Assembly: GCA_021397835.1 (NCBI GenBank)
Contig: JAJFZO010000256.1
Span: 4,597,009 to 4,661,008, forward strand
Source of the DNA: Moringa oleifera
Lineage: Eukaryota > Streptophyta > Magnoliopsida > Brassicales > Moringaceae
Direction: 5' to 3'
DNA: 64,000 bases
The notes below the pieces were generated by a model, which ran no database searches, was not told the DNA's origin, and was given only the letters and a program-made list of their open reading frames with translations. Both the position numbers and the translations under genes were made by a program. Below are positions 1-12,899 of the stretch, piece by piece (the stretch's first letter is position 1; each line of letters begins with the position of its first letter).

Positions 1-3000
1 CTCCTTGTGAAAGAAGAAACCCTATTCTCACACTTTCTTGTATGGTGAGTCCAACACGGGGTCCGATTGCACTTATAATCAGAGTCTTGATGATAATTAA
101 ACCTGCCAAGAGTGAAAGTACATTTGGCCACTCTCGAGAAAGGAGCTGCACAGGAAAACAAATGACATGCATAAAAGAAGATGCAGGCTATAATTATCAC
201 TATATGCTGCTTTAGGAGTATAATTTACACATGCACGTGCAGTAGACACACATTCACATCCATGTATCACCCATAAGGCAAAGCAGGAGTCCTGTTAGAT
301 TTATATAAGCTAAAAGATAATAGAATTAGAACACTGTGGAAGACTGAAATCACCTGCACATCGACTGAAGTCCCTGTAGTCACAAAGAACAACCCAAGAA
401 GTAAGCCTCTAAATGGCCTTATATCAGCTTCAATCTGTGTCCTGAAATTTGTTTCTGCTAAAAGTGCCCCGGCAAGAAAAGCTCCAAGCTTCGGAATAAA
501 ATCAAATTCAAATTACTAAATAATATAAAACCACAAATCTTAACCACTTGCTATCATTGAGAAGAGATAAAACCGTATCACTGAAGCCTAGCTTCTGGGT
601 GATAAGTGAAGTCCCAGAAACTGTTAGCAGGCAGAGAGCAACAAAAGCTTCCGTGCTCCTTGTCTCTGCAACAACCTGAGGTCGAGGAACTTAGCTTAAG
701 CTCTAAAATGTATAAAGCTTTGGAGGTTTCAGGCAAAAGAAACAAAAGTCATCATAAGTAAAAGAAAAAAACATGATCGACACCTCGAAAACTCGCCGAA
801 GGACATATTTTCCTCCAAGAGAAAGCAGTCCTAATCCACCTAAAGCTTTCAAGCTTTCTTTAGCAAGCATTGGCCAGATAGTTCCCTCAACTAGATTCTG
901 CAAAATATTGACAAAATATAAAGGTAGTAAAAATGGATACCAAGCATATGGATATAATAATTCCAATATAATCAAATTTCCAACAAACCAAAAATTGGTA
1001 GTGAGTTCATCTTGACTATCTAAACCATACTCCTGTTGTTGACACATACTACAGGAGTTTCTTCTATTATTAACCACAACAACAGAAAACTATATGAACA
1101 GGAGCTCAAATCACAGCCATACTAACTAGGAGCTGCTATTAACATCATAGAGTAGAATACAAACTGCATCCACTTAGGAAGATTAGAGCTTCTCTAAAAC
1201 CAAAATGAACACATGAAATAAAGTTCTTAGTCCTTCCATTTAAAAGATTGACATTTTAAAGGCACTAATTTTCTGAAAGGGGGAAAAGGAAAATTCTCTT
1301 ACCTGGCTCTCTAGCACCGGGAGAATGACTAACAAAGGGACAACTGCTATGTCCTGCATATACAGAGTATAGGGTCAAAAAAGTGCTACTGACATCACAA
1401 TTTGATAGAAATCTAATATATTAAAATGGAGAACCCAAATATGAGTCCAAAATGGGACCTGTAAGAGAAGAATCCCCAAAGTTGCCGAGCCATACCTTGT
1501 TGGGAGCTCACCCTTTTCTGCAAGAAGCTACAAATTACAGTTGATAATATCTATTATGCTCTCTGGTCAAAAAAAGATAATATCTATAATGCTCTTTCTG
1601 ATATTCCCAGCCCCATATCGATATTTAAGAAAAACAGGAGATACAAAACTCAACAGATTAAACAAATATCTTTACTCTTGTGTTAATCTATATTCCTATT
1701 TTTAATTGATTTTTTGTTTCTCTTCTTCCCTTTTTGCAGGGTAGGTGCAAATAAGTTTCAGAGTTCAAAGATAAGAACAATTACAGGACCGATAAAAACA
1801 TCACAAATAGATAAAACAGAAAGTAGAGGATGACAGGAGGACAAGAGAAGAGGCGTTGCAGCATAGTACTCAAGCGGATCTATGAATTCACAGAAATGAA
1901 AGACTAATTATCTTGTAAGACTGAATACAGCCCAAAACTTCAAGCAGATATTTTCAACTGCAGTCTGCAGGGCATAAAATTGTTTTTTAATATCTAAGAC
2001 AATAAAGAATCACAACAACACCAGCACCAAATTACTGAATTTCCATGATCAATTAAAAACAACCTTATCTTCCAATATTATATCTTCCACCAATTCAAGA
2101 TCTATATCTGGAAAGGAAATTACCACCAGTATTTTGGTATGAAGCAAAGCACCTAAATATGCAAGCAAAAGGATAGTAAACGATATGATGCAGCATGCAG
2201 TCTTATGCCTGCATGCATGAAAACAAAATTGAAAAGCTTAGATATTTTGCTGACAAACGATTAAGTTGAAGGAAAAGTCACCATCTCCACCCCACCACAA
2301 CAACCACCCCCCCCCCCCCCCCCCAAAAAAAAAAAAAAAAGAAAGAAAAAGAACGTACTTATATTAATGGCCACTGTCATTTTAGCTAACAGGTGAAATA
2401 CAGTGCCCTGAAATGGATGTATTAATAGGATGACATGAATTCATGTTCGTGATCCCACATAGAGGTCGATATGCATTAGGGAAAAAAAAATTATATTGCT
2501 CCACCAGGGGATCTTTCCAAGTTCACATATGGTAAGTATATTTCTATAATGGCAATTATGATAAGAACCTTGGGAGAACTACATTCCAAAAGGTAGCTAT
2601 TGAAGTGGGAGAATCCAAAACCTTACAACCCCCACAAAAGAAGCTTATATTTCTGATGTGGGATCAAATCTCATACTTTGCCTAACATTCCACCACACTT
2701 CGCAATCTGGTCCCAAAGCAGGCTAGCTGTGCACTAGTGTCCCTTGACTAGTCTAGGGCGAAAATTACAATATCAGAGTCACCACTTGTGCAACACGATT
2801 GTAACCGGAAGACATGATGGATGCTCTGATACCAATTAATAAGAACCTTGGAAGAATCACAACCCAAAAGCTACCTATTGAAGTAAGAAAGCCAAACCCT
2901 CATAACCCCATACAAGAATGCTTCTGATGTGGGATCAAGTCTAATATCTTGCAACTATGATTCTAACAAGTTACCATATGGCTAAATCAACATATGTCAA

Positions 3001-6000
3001 AAAAAAATGCTAATTTTTCCATCATGATTTTAACAAAAGCTACGTATTTTGCAGCCTACCTTCTCATTATGAACTAAATCAGCTTACTTACATTATCATA
3101 GCTACAACCAGCAATATATCCCACTTGCAGCCCCCTCATAAGCAAACTCAACTTTGATGGATACAGCAATAACAGTTGATGTTTTTCGGTATGTTATTAA
3201 ATCATGTCAAAAAATGCAACAACAAAATAAATCAGTGATAATATATATAAACACACACACACACACAGCGCCAAATTATCAAATTTATATCCAACCTCAA
3301 TCTAAAATTTCCGTTCACTGGTGTAATTGGATAAATAAGCTTAGCATCCAGAGTGGCTGGTTTTTTTATTTCGATGTCCATTATTAGAAGATCAAGAGCA
3401 GCTTATACACCACAGGATATTCATGTATGTAGATCTCCTTTCTTTTATGAGCATGTAGGGTTCTCAGTAATATAACACAGCTATAGTTACATAAATTACA
3501 TCAAAGTAGCAAGAGGTTGAAAAGAATGAATTTATGCACCATACATAAGTAGATCCCATCCTTACCTGCATAATTAAAATTCAGAAGTTTATTTATGGCA
3601 CTGTTTTCTCAGATGTGATATTTACCAGCAAAGGAAAAACAGATGCTTAGAGAAAATCATCTCATATATCAACAAATATAATACCTGCAGTACAAAAGAC
3701 GAAGATGACAAAGACAGAGCAGCACCAATCACTACAGCCTCATCAATGCTTCTGATGTTGACCTACAATGTATTTGAACCAGATATGAGGGAAAATCATA
3801 AACCCCAAGATAACATACGATGGACAAATTTAGTCAGAAGGCTTTCAATATCGAGCTTGAACTCAAACGACAGAATCCATACATCAAAATATCTGAATTT
3901 ACATATTTGAATGATGCTCAGGTTAATTTTCTAGAAACAGGAAACTTTCTTCATTTCAATGGGTAACAAACCATATTTTATTCATCTAATTGGGTTGAGT
4001 CTATAACAGCGTTGGATTGTGACCCAATTGCAAATGCTGGTGATGCACAAGACAACCCAAATGCAGACAGTAGACTGGTGCTGGAGCTCTGCGCTGAAGA
4101 ATTTCTCATCCCATAGTTATACACACAAATACATCATACGGGGAGTACACTAGTGGTAAGTAACATAAGCAGAGGATACACATACATGTGTTCATAAACT
4201 GAATGAGCAGTATCATATGCTTGTATTCTTTGCATAACCAATTATCTCTCCTATCCCTATACTTGTTATAGAAGAAGTCTTGAAGACTAATCCCACGTAA
4301 TGCCGCTGTGGACATATTTTATCAATTCACTCCAGGAAGCTACAGTGACCAGCTAACAAAAGTCTCTAACAAGACATGGAGAACACCATGATCTAAAGTG
4401 TTTATGATCATTTCTCTAGTGTTCTAAGAGACCAAGGAGTTCTTTTCATTGGTTTCACTGTGTAGTATTAACATGTGTTTGTCAAAATCAAGGTACGCAA
4501 TGACTTAAATTTAAGTTTATATCATGAGACCTTGATTTCCTACTGAACGAAGAACAAACAACTACAACTAACCCCAAATGACATCATAACTCAACCAAAC
4601 AAAACAGTCACCTTGCAAGTTACATCAATCGGCATACCAATGACCCTTGTGTCCCAAGGCCAATTATGGCAAAACGTTCATTTTAATTACTTATGTAAAT
4701 CTATATTGAAGAAAGAATATCAATTAAATAATAATCTTGAATTCTTAAGTGTAAGTTTGCCAATATAGCATGTCTTGCAAGCTACTTACACATACAAGTG
4801 TGCGTGAGATAGAGAAAGAGAGACAGAGACAGAGACAGAGATAGGTAGAGAGAAACAGCATGTAACTGATAAACCTATTATTAGGTTCACAAATGCTAGG
4901 CGTAAGAGGCAGTAATGCTAGTGTATTGGGTGGTGCAGTAAGGGGTAAAAGTGCCTTTGTGGGTGGAATCTTTCTGTTAATGCTAGTAGCTGGTTATTGG
5001 TCTAACTAGACAAGAGGAATTAGCAATAAGTAACTCTTAGGCGAGAGAGAAACAGTTATGGGAATTATTATTCTAGTTGCCTAGAGAGGAAAGTACCAGG
5101 GCTCTCAAATTGCCTGGTTTTGTATTGAGCTGATATTAATCAAAGGTCCTTTCATTCAACTTTTTGTGTGAATCTTGTGTGAACTCACCAGCAACTTAAT
5201 GATACTAATGTCCTTCACAAGAAGAGGGCATCAAAAAGGCAATTAGGCAGTGATATTTAGGTAATTACAGAAGCAATTTTTTTTTCTTTTATAAAAAAAA
5301 TTAACACTTGATATGTGGCAAGTACAGAACCAAAATTAATACCTAGGAATATAAAGAACAGGAAATATACTTCCCACCAGTTTTTTCCTTGGATTGCCAA
5401 TAGGTGGTTATCTTAGTTGAGCTAGAACCATGATCGCTGTTGACCTTGATGGCAAATAAAATGATATACAGGAAAAGGCAAAATACATATCAGATACATA
5501 CATGCCAACAATGACAATGAGGAGAGATCAACCAACTTGAAGACCAGGACAACACATCTAAAACAATTTGACTTGGATAGGATCTACCAAATAAATGAAT
5601 AATAATCTTTGCAGCAAATTCAAAGAACGAAAGAGAAACAGAGTTCTCACCAGATCGGGCCTTGAATGGAAAAGGAACTCCAAGATTTTTGTTCCTATAG
5701 CATCATTCGGTGGAAGTTCAAATGACGTGAAAGCAAGTGTGGATAGCACAACCTTCAAAAGAGGATAAAGAAAAAATAAAAAGAAATAAGGTTATAAATT
5801 CAAAGACTCAACCAGAAACTCATATGATCATATACGTTAAAAAGAACCCAATATCAAGAGTTATATCCTTTAAACTTTATGAAACAGCTAGAGTAATTTT
5901 GAAGAGCATGTTCAACACTAATGTGGAAGAAGTATCATAGAAAATTAAAATTTTTTAACTACCCTTAAGAGAAATGATCAATACAAAGTAGGTTACATAA

Positions 6001-9000
6001 AACACTTATCATTTTAATATGAACAAGTGAACCGATAACCACAGAAACCTTAAAATTTAGATAGTTAGATCACTCTCAATATATTATGACGATTTGTTGA
6101 GGCCATAGCAAACTTAGTTTTTGGATTAGTTTCTCCACGAGCTCCATTCAGATTCTGAAATCTATCGGGTCACCTAAGAGCTCAAATGAGTTGCTATTTG
6201 AATTGGAGATAATTCAGTTCCATGTGCAGAAATGCATATAAGCTCCTCATCCTCTCTCCAGCTTAATTTCAAAGATGATCCTCATTTTGACTTAAATTTT
6301 GGTAGACCTCCAGCCATTATCCAAGCACAAACACCAGAAGTTTCCATGATTGTAGCAATTAATTGCATGTTATACTGATACCATAATATACTGACATTAT
6401 GCATGCTGAAATTATTAGTCACTAACTTCAGTTATGCATGCTGACATTATGCTACCTAACTTACATGTCATAAACCTTTAAAGAAACCTGTGAAAGCACT
6501 AATGTCTACTGTCACCAGAATCTTGCCAGCAATCCAGGTTTTATTTTGCATTATCATGCCATTTAATTACAGAAACATAAGCACCATGCATTTTGCAAGA
6601 CTATTGAACTCCTATTGACAAATGAATTTAGAGTTTCCACCAAGAACAGACCTGAGTAAATCCCATGCCAAAAGCAAATCTTGCAAGAGCCTTCAGACGT
6701 GCAAGTGAAAGCTCTAGACCCATCTCAAACAGCTGGAAAAAGAAAAGTATTAATCAAAAGTTGATATACATTATATTCAAAAAGCATGCTACATAAAGCT
6801 TAGCCTCATAGAATAACAAGCTTCTTCCTAAAATCATATCATTCATCCATGAAAACTATCCGAAAAGACAAAAATCACAACTACAGAATGCCGGCATGCC
6901 CAACGGCAATGATGTGGGTGAGAACAACAAATATACAGATAATATGATGCTGGTGGCAATAATGCAAACAAGTCCTGCAGCAAAACAGCAGCAGGACTTG
7001 CACCTTGGGATATGGAGTCACTGGACTTACCAAGAAAAGGATTCCCCACTCTGAGAGAACTTTAACATCTGTAAGATTCCTAATCAGACCAAACTGATTG
7101 AGTACAATACCAGCAAAAAAGAAACCAAGTATCTGGAAACAATCACCAAGCATTTTATCAGCTGAGACATAAGACAAAGAACCTCTTAAATCTTTTTTAA
7201 AATATCAGCTACTTTCACAAGTAAAGAGCAGAAAACAATATTTTGCAAGCTAGCATGCGTGTACAAGTGCCTACATACAAACATGTAGGTAAAGGAGTAC
7301 ATGCATGCATGTCTGTATGTCTGTGTGTGTGTGTGTGTGTATACAGTCACGCACACACATATTTACATACAAGTACCCACACACACACAGAGATACATAT
7401 GTGTGTGTCTCAGTTTATATACACATATTCTGCATGTATATATATGTATAACTGTATGTACATATGAATGTACCTATGTGTACACACACATAAAGACACT
7501 CCTTTGAGAGCCTCAACTCTTTACGAATTAGAATTAAAATTACAGAAGGAGAAGTACCAAAAAAATTTATATTTTTGAGAAGCACCAATCTTGTTCTTAC
7601 AGGGCTAACTCTAAGAATCTTGAATGCAGGGACAACAAGGACTGTCACAGCTAAGAATGTTAAAGTATCAAGTCCTAAATCATTGATAACATCAACAGCA
7701 CTGGCAACATCTAGAGCTGCATGCATCTGCAGTCTTCCCATACGATGCAGTTTGTTGTTGGAGAGAGAGTATCCTCTGCAACTAGACAGTGGGGAAGTCA
7801 ACATAAGCATATACTGAAAACTATTTCTTGAGACAAAGGATTGATGATTCATTCCATATTTTATGGCATTTGACTGCATCCGCATATGCTGCTTTTGGGA
7901 GTACAAGAAGCGATAAGAAAGCCAACAAATGTGTGAAAAATCATGAGAGTATGCCCTAATTGGGTAAGTTTGTTTGATGATGCCATATTCCTGCAACATC
8001 ATGAATGAAGGAAAGGGGTCAGTGTTCCAAGCATTACTTCACTGCCGAGAAAAAGAGAATAACAGATTAAATAGGTAAAGAAAGAATGGCTTTTTGGAAA
8101 AGAGAAAAGAGAAAAAAAAAAAAAAAAAAAGAGAAGGAAAAAAGAAGAATGGATTTTTTTGTATATTGAGACATCATTTCATTGAACATAAAAAAAAAAG
8201 AAATTATTACCTTTGAGGTTTCTTGATAGAAATTGAAACAATATTATTCATCAATTTTTTTTATTTAAATCTTCTGAATTCTTTTTGTTTAACCTTACAC
8301 TTTACTACACGTACCCTGTTGGTCCTTTACGTGTTAATATTTACTTAAATAATATTTAATTTTATCTTATTTCCTCTCCTATTCTCCTATATTTCTTACA
8401 AAGTCTAGCAACTGCATCTTGTCAGTATTATGGGCTCTTAACTCATATTTTTGTCTTATGCTAAGTAGATTATTACATCGGACATTCTTTTCTAGAAGCT
8501 ATGCCAATATACAATGTATTCTTTTAACATTCTAAAATTAGATAATTTTATAAAAATAGCAGTTAGATACTGCATTGTAATATGACTAGCTTTTACAAAT
8601 GATATAACAGCCTCAAAGAAGGAAAACTCATTTCAAGTTAAAATGTTATTCAGCTTCAAGTCCTGAAAATGTTCCAACTTTGCAGCGGTACATCATGATC
8701 ATGCATGTATATGTACAAACATGTATGAACACCTTTATGTATGTAACTAAGCATAGTCATGAAGTTCAAACATCATCAAAAATAAAGTTCAACTTCAAAT
8801 CAGGTAAAATGAAATGGAACACACCTGTACCTTCTTTTTTTTTTTCACTCATTATCCTTTTTCTTTTTCCTCTTTTCTGTTGTGTATGTGTCTGTATTCC
8901 TAAATAAGAAGTTCATTCCATTTTCATTAAGGCTAAATGAAATAACGAAGTTCAAAAACTTGTCCTTCTAGTTCATGGATATTGAAGCAAAACCATTGCA

Positions 9001-9148
9001 AAAGATTATCGAATACAACAACAACCTTTGAAATAAATTTTCTTGATAGGAAAACAAAAGCAGAAACCTAAGCAAAAAAAAAAAAAAAAATCAATTGAAA
9101 AACAGAGATTACCTTAGGAATGTGGCACAAAGAAATCGATTCCAACAT
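1..9148 (-). CDS. KEA3: K+ efflux antiporter 3, chloroplastic (KEA3), 3' part outside the window
   Basis: KEA3 is a thylakoid K+/H+ antiporter of the CPA2 family that relaxes the proton gradient when light falls (family knowledge). Twelve exons can be read by homology, all joined in phase 0: 9113-9148, 7601-7990, 7031-7132, 6652-6732, 5651-5752, 3685-3762, 1459-1527, 1303-1353, 784-897, 574-675, 354-488 and 1-145. They give about 468 residues before the edge. The start ATG at 9148 opens a 12-residue exon ([12 protein letters not shown]) resembling the known KEA3 N-terminus. A plastid-type leader follows to about residue 110, then [18 protein letters not shown] and the exchanger domain. The CPA2 Gln-Asp pair (LLLQ-DIAVVP, residues 286-287) lies exactly on the exon 7/8 junction. 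The C-terminal KTN/RCK domain would lie outside the window. No frame break is seen, so the gene looks functional. Confidence 0.93.
2307..2340. repeat. Poly-C/poly-A simple tract
   Basis: About 18 C residues are followed directly by about 16 A residues inside a KEA3 intron. Such a homopolymer junction is prone to length error in sequencing, so its exact length should not be trusted. Confidence 0.9.
2559..2968 (-). mobile_element. TRIM (miniature LTR retrotransposon) in a KEA3 intron
   Basis: Two direct repeats of about 130 bp (2559-2687 and 2837-2968) share blocks such as TAAGAACCTTGG, CTATTGAAGT and CTGATGTGGGATCAA. Read on the minus strand both begin TGTTAG; the left copy ends TTATCA and the right copy TTATTA. 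Two bases inside the minus-strand 5' LTR is TGGTATCAGAGC (2834-2823), the standard primer-binding site for initiator-Met tRNA. A purine-rich stretch (AAGTGTGGTGGAA, 2700-2688) abuts the other LTR as a polypurine tract. The internal part is only about 150 bp and non-coding, which is the definition of a TRIM. Flanking AATTA (2554-2558) and AGTTA (2969-2973) could be a target duplication with one mismatch. It does not disturb the KEA3 splice sites at 3685 and 1527. Confidence 0.85.
4810..4858. repeat. GA-rich microsatellite
   Basis: Imperfect GAGA/GACA repeats (agagagacagagacagag and similar) lie inside the KEA3 intron between exons 5 and 6. No other function is visible. Confidence 0.7.
4880..5200. 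other. GC-richer block in KEA3 intron, possible retrotransposon LTR fragment
   Basis: This stretch differs in composition from the surrounding AT-rich intron. It has phrases typical of LTR ends, for example a GAGAGAAAC tract, CAGGGCTCTCAAATTGCC and TTTGTATTGAGCTGATATTA followed by TTCATTCAAC. I cannot see a second copy, a primer-binding site or a target duplication in the window, so a solo LTR or fragment is only a suggestion. Confidence 0.25.
7243..7500. repeat. CA/TG-rich alternating repeat cluster
   Basis: The KEA3 intron between exons 2 and 3 carries a run of GTs (about 7320-7340) and several CA and TATG tracts, with CA blocks facing GT blocks so that stems could form. Open frames across it in both directions are low-complexity artefacts, not genes. 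Confidence 0.85.
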
Positions 9149-9339
9149 AGCGATGATAGTCAGTGATAGAAGCACCCTAAATTGCAGAAGCTAAAACGCA
9201 TTTGCTGTTTCACTGATAAACCTTAAAGACACAAGCGCCAGTTTGAGCTCTGGATATTCTTTTAGAATTCAGTTATCGCGCGCGTATCTACTAAGGCCAA
9301 AGGTGAGGAAGCCGAGCGACCACGTTGGAGGCCCCATAA

Positions 9340-9358
9340 GATTGGAGTATATATACTA
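9340..9358 (-). promoter_or_regulatory. Possible TATA box of KEA3
   Basis: On the minus strand this reads AGTATATATACTCC, about 200 bp upstream of the KEA3 ATG. The position is plausible for a core promoter, but transcript data would be needed to confirm it. Confidence 0.35.
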
Positions 9359-9479
9359 TTACATGATTGAAAGCGAGAGGAGAAGAGAGAGAGATAGAGA
9401 ACTGCATGTGGAGGAAATTGAAAGGATTTGGCCAGAAATGACTTCTGCACATCAGCTAGCGCTTCAGCCATGAGAAATA

Positions 9480-10928
9480 GGATGATTTCTTAAGCCGGAC
9501 AGTACATCTGGTTGACACGTGGCTGTTGCAGATAACGACCAAGTGATTATCTGAATAGGAAATTACATTGTTATAACAAAAACGGAAATAATTTATATAG
9601 ATAATAAGAGTAAATATAAAAAAATTGAACTAAATTTGTTTTTTAATTTAAACTTGATGCGGATCAAATATTTTAATTAATTTTAAATTATATTTTAATT
9701 CAAATAACGTTAAAATTTTAAAATATATTTTTAAAAAATAATTCAACTATATTATATATTTTATTTAAAATTATTTATTCAATTTAGGAATTTTTTAATG
9801 AATTTTTTAAGATTTTAATAATAAAAATTAAAAACAAAAATACATCTATATTCATTATTAAAAAAATAAATTTATATATATAGTAATGTAAATATTTTTA
9901 TATATTTATGAAAATTCAAATCAAAATTCGTTTTATAAGTTTTTCATTAATTTTTCAATTTTTTAATAAAATTTAAATTAAACTAAATTAAATAATATAT
10001 ATATAATTCCTCCAATTCATATTTTAGTGTATAAATAAAAAAGCATAATTTAAAATTTTTTTATTTATCTTAATACTAATAATAAAAATAATATCAATTT
10101 TAAGAAATAGTGTACCTATATAAACATTTAATTTTTGTAAAATACAACCTTCAAATCAATTTTGTTTTTAAATAATTTGAAATCAAATCTAATAGGAGCA
10201 TTTCCGCAGCCAGTAACAACCTTCCTTTTCCTTAATTTGACATCAATAAATTTAGGACACATGGCGGAGTTCTCTTTTAAATTTCTCAAAATTGATTTTT
10301 TTAATCAAATAAATAGCAAATAATGAATAATAAAATCAGTAAATAAATGATAAATACTCAATAATAAAATCATAATACATATTAGGTATATAACTTCATA
10401 TAAATAAGAGGAATATGATTTCATTATGCTTAAATAAATATAAAACAGTACTAATAAAATCAGAATGCGCCACCCAATGTGATGCAACACAATTAATATC
10501 TTAATTTATCTAACATAAATAACTTCTTTATCCTTTTCCTTGTTTAAATAATAAATGAAGAAATTCTCCTGCTAATAAAACATATCACAGAATCTATACA
10601 AATAGTGAAGCCAAGCCAATCTATTGCTGGTAATCTATTTCAATCCTAAGAAGCTGAGAATTCGAAACCAGCTGCAGGAAAATAGGAGAAAGGTGCATCC
10701 ATGGTGGAGATACAACACTTTCATCATGGAATCAAACAGCATTAATACATTTATTGTGTGAAAAGCATGAATACCTGAATTCCAAAAGATCTTTAGATTC
10801 GATACAAGGGGATTGGAAAACAAAAGAAGAACAAACGGAAAAATGTTTTTATTAGTCTACCATCATAGAATTACCATGTCTTCTGGAGAATCAGTGACCT
10901 TGAAACAAAATAATGGCTACAATAGACA
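9480..10928. other. AT-rich intergenic stretch between KEA3 and MSRB1
   Basis: This is mostly poly(A/T)-like sequence with no coding signal. It holds the KEA3 promoter side at its left end and the 3'UTR of MSRB1 at its right end. Short open frames here are low-complexity and show no family resemblance. Confidence 0.7.
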
Positions 10929-12893
10929 TCACTGGGAAGAATTTGCAGGAACAAACTTGAGTGAGATGCTGTTGACGCAATGGCGTTCATCTGTGGGTGT
11001 CCGGAAACCCTCACGTTTAAACACATGACCCAAATGCCCACCGCACGCTGCACATGTAATTTCAATTCTCATCCCATCTGGGTCCGGCTGATAACATATG
11101 AAAATCTTAGTTAGTTCACAGAAGATGGATATGTACAAGAAAGTTATATACATTTCGGGAGAAGAACTGCAGTAAATTGGAAGGAAGCTCACATTGCGAT
11201 TTATGGCTCCAGGCAGTCCTTCGTAGAAAGCTGGCCAGCCACAGCCTGAGTTAAATTTGGTAGTGGATCTGTAGAGAGGAGTCCCACATCCTGCACAGTA
11301 ATAGACACCCTCTTCGAAGAACTTGTCATATTCCCCAGTACCTGGATACCTGTATAGGAACCAAACGAGGCCAAGATCTATCTATTTAAGCACTAAAGAA
11401 GACAATTCAGTTTCTTGCTGGGATGTCTAGTGAGAACCATCAAAGGAAATCATGCATCTCATTTCTCTTAGGAAAATACTAAAGCATACTATGTTTACTA
11501 TTGCATAAGTTGCAATGAATACCTCTAACCCACCATTTGGGTTCTGTGCTCAGCAAAAGATGAATGATTTTTGATATCTCACAATGGCTAATTCAACTTC
11601 ATTCATATTACATAATTATCATTCCTCCGCCAAATTATAATTAAAGAAGGTCTCATAACTAGACTTCGAAAACTAGCAAAGAAGAAAGGACCATGATTCA
11701 AGGACAATATATTTCTTCAAGAACATCTATTTTCTGGAGCAATTGTGCTGTCAATCCACTCTATAAAAATAAAAATTAAAAAAAAAAAGTGAGAACCAAA
11801 ACTTTCAGTGCATTTCTCTTTATGTCATAAAACTTTCAGATTAATGGCCCTGCTTGCTCCTTTCTGTTTAGATAAGCCAGTTTTTCTAAAAGACAACCTT
11901 AGGTTGTATTGGAATAAGAGTCTCTAGTTAAGCTCCTTATGCAACAACATCTGAAGCTTGCAAAGTCAGACAGCCACTGCCCACTCGAAAGTGTGTTTTT
12001 CCAGCCCCTTAATTTATCTGACAATCAAAGGGCCTGATATTATTTTTGTTGTCAGACTCCTAAATCTATCAAATGCTAGCTTGCTCAGATATCTCAAAGT
12101 GACCCATGAGTAGGGTATCCTACTGTCTTCTTCAAGCTCAGTTAAGTTGACAGCAAATGTGATCCTCGTAGCGCAAGTTGCTGCTCGATTACACGTTGAA
12201 CCAACTGTTTATGGCACCACATTACAGCTATTTCTAAGATCATGGAAAACTGAGAAAAAAGCGCTGTTTCTCTCTTCGGTGAAAATTAGTCACCTGCTAA
12301 ATTTTTACATTTTAAATCAAAACATAAAAACATTCAATTCCTCCCAGATTCCAGAACCAATTTCTGAATGCGATGTCTTCTTAACCCGAATTTTTAAGCT
12401 ATCATTTGGAAATCTATCACATGCATACTTCTTTGAAAACAGAACAACAACAGTAAAGTGAAAACTCATAATAGTGACACAGAAAGAAACTAAACAACCC
12501 AGAATCTTAATCAGACCATGGAAAATTTTCTTACTCAGTCCCTTTCTGCCTCAAAATCCTAAACTGCTCAGGAGACAGAATAGCACGCCACTCCTCCTCC
12601 GATTTCTGGACCGACCCACCAGCAGCCATGGCCACAACACCGCTGCCTCGAAAGCTACGCTTGCTCCGGTGAAGAGACCAGCCAGACCCAGACACAGAAA
12701 TGGAGTCAATGATCGGTTTAGGTGAAGAAAACGCCAAGTGGCTGCTGCAAATAGAGTTAGACACAGAATTCGGCGCAGAGAGGAGGGTAGAAACGAATCT
12801 AGAGAGTTTGGGTTGGCTCGTGGTTTTGCTGTTGGTGAAGAGTATGATTTTAGAGGAAGAAAGAGGCGTAGTTTTGAGAACGTGGAAGCCCAT
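10929..12893 (-). CDS. MSRB1: Peptide methionine-R-sulfoxide reductase B1, chloroplastic
   Basis: MsrB enzymes reduce the R form of methionine sulfoxide in oxidised proteins; the B1 type works in plastids (family knowledge). Three exons join to 224 residues: 12535-12893, 11193-11349 and 10929-11087. The ATG at 12893 opens a Ser/Leu-rich leader of about 90 residues that fits a plastid transit peptide. The SelR domain runs from about residue 97 (EEWRAILSPEQFRILRQKGTE) to the end. Two zinc CxxC motifs are at Cys138/141 and Cys184/187. GGHLGHVF and the catalytic cysteine in DERHCVNS (Cys209) are intact. The PDPDG insertion in exon 3 matches the B1 type rather than B2. Nothing is broken. It reads in the same direction as KEA3, which lies downstream. 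Confidence 0.93.
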
Positions 12894-12899
12894 TTGAGA

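Noticed and set aside
2823..2834. tRNA-Met-like dodecamer considered as part of a tRNA gene
   Set aside because: Only the 12-base primer-binding complement is present, set two bases from an LTR; no tRNA fold surrounds it.
7301..7507. Open frames in the CA/TG repeat cluster
   Set aside because: Low-complexity translation of dinucleotide repeats inside an intron.
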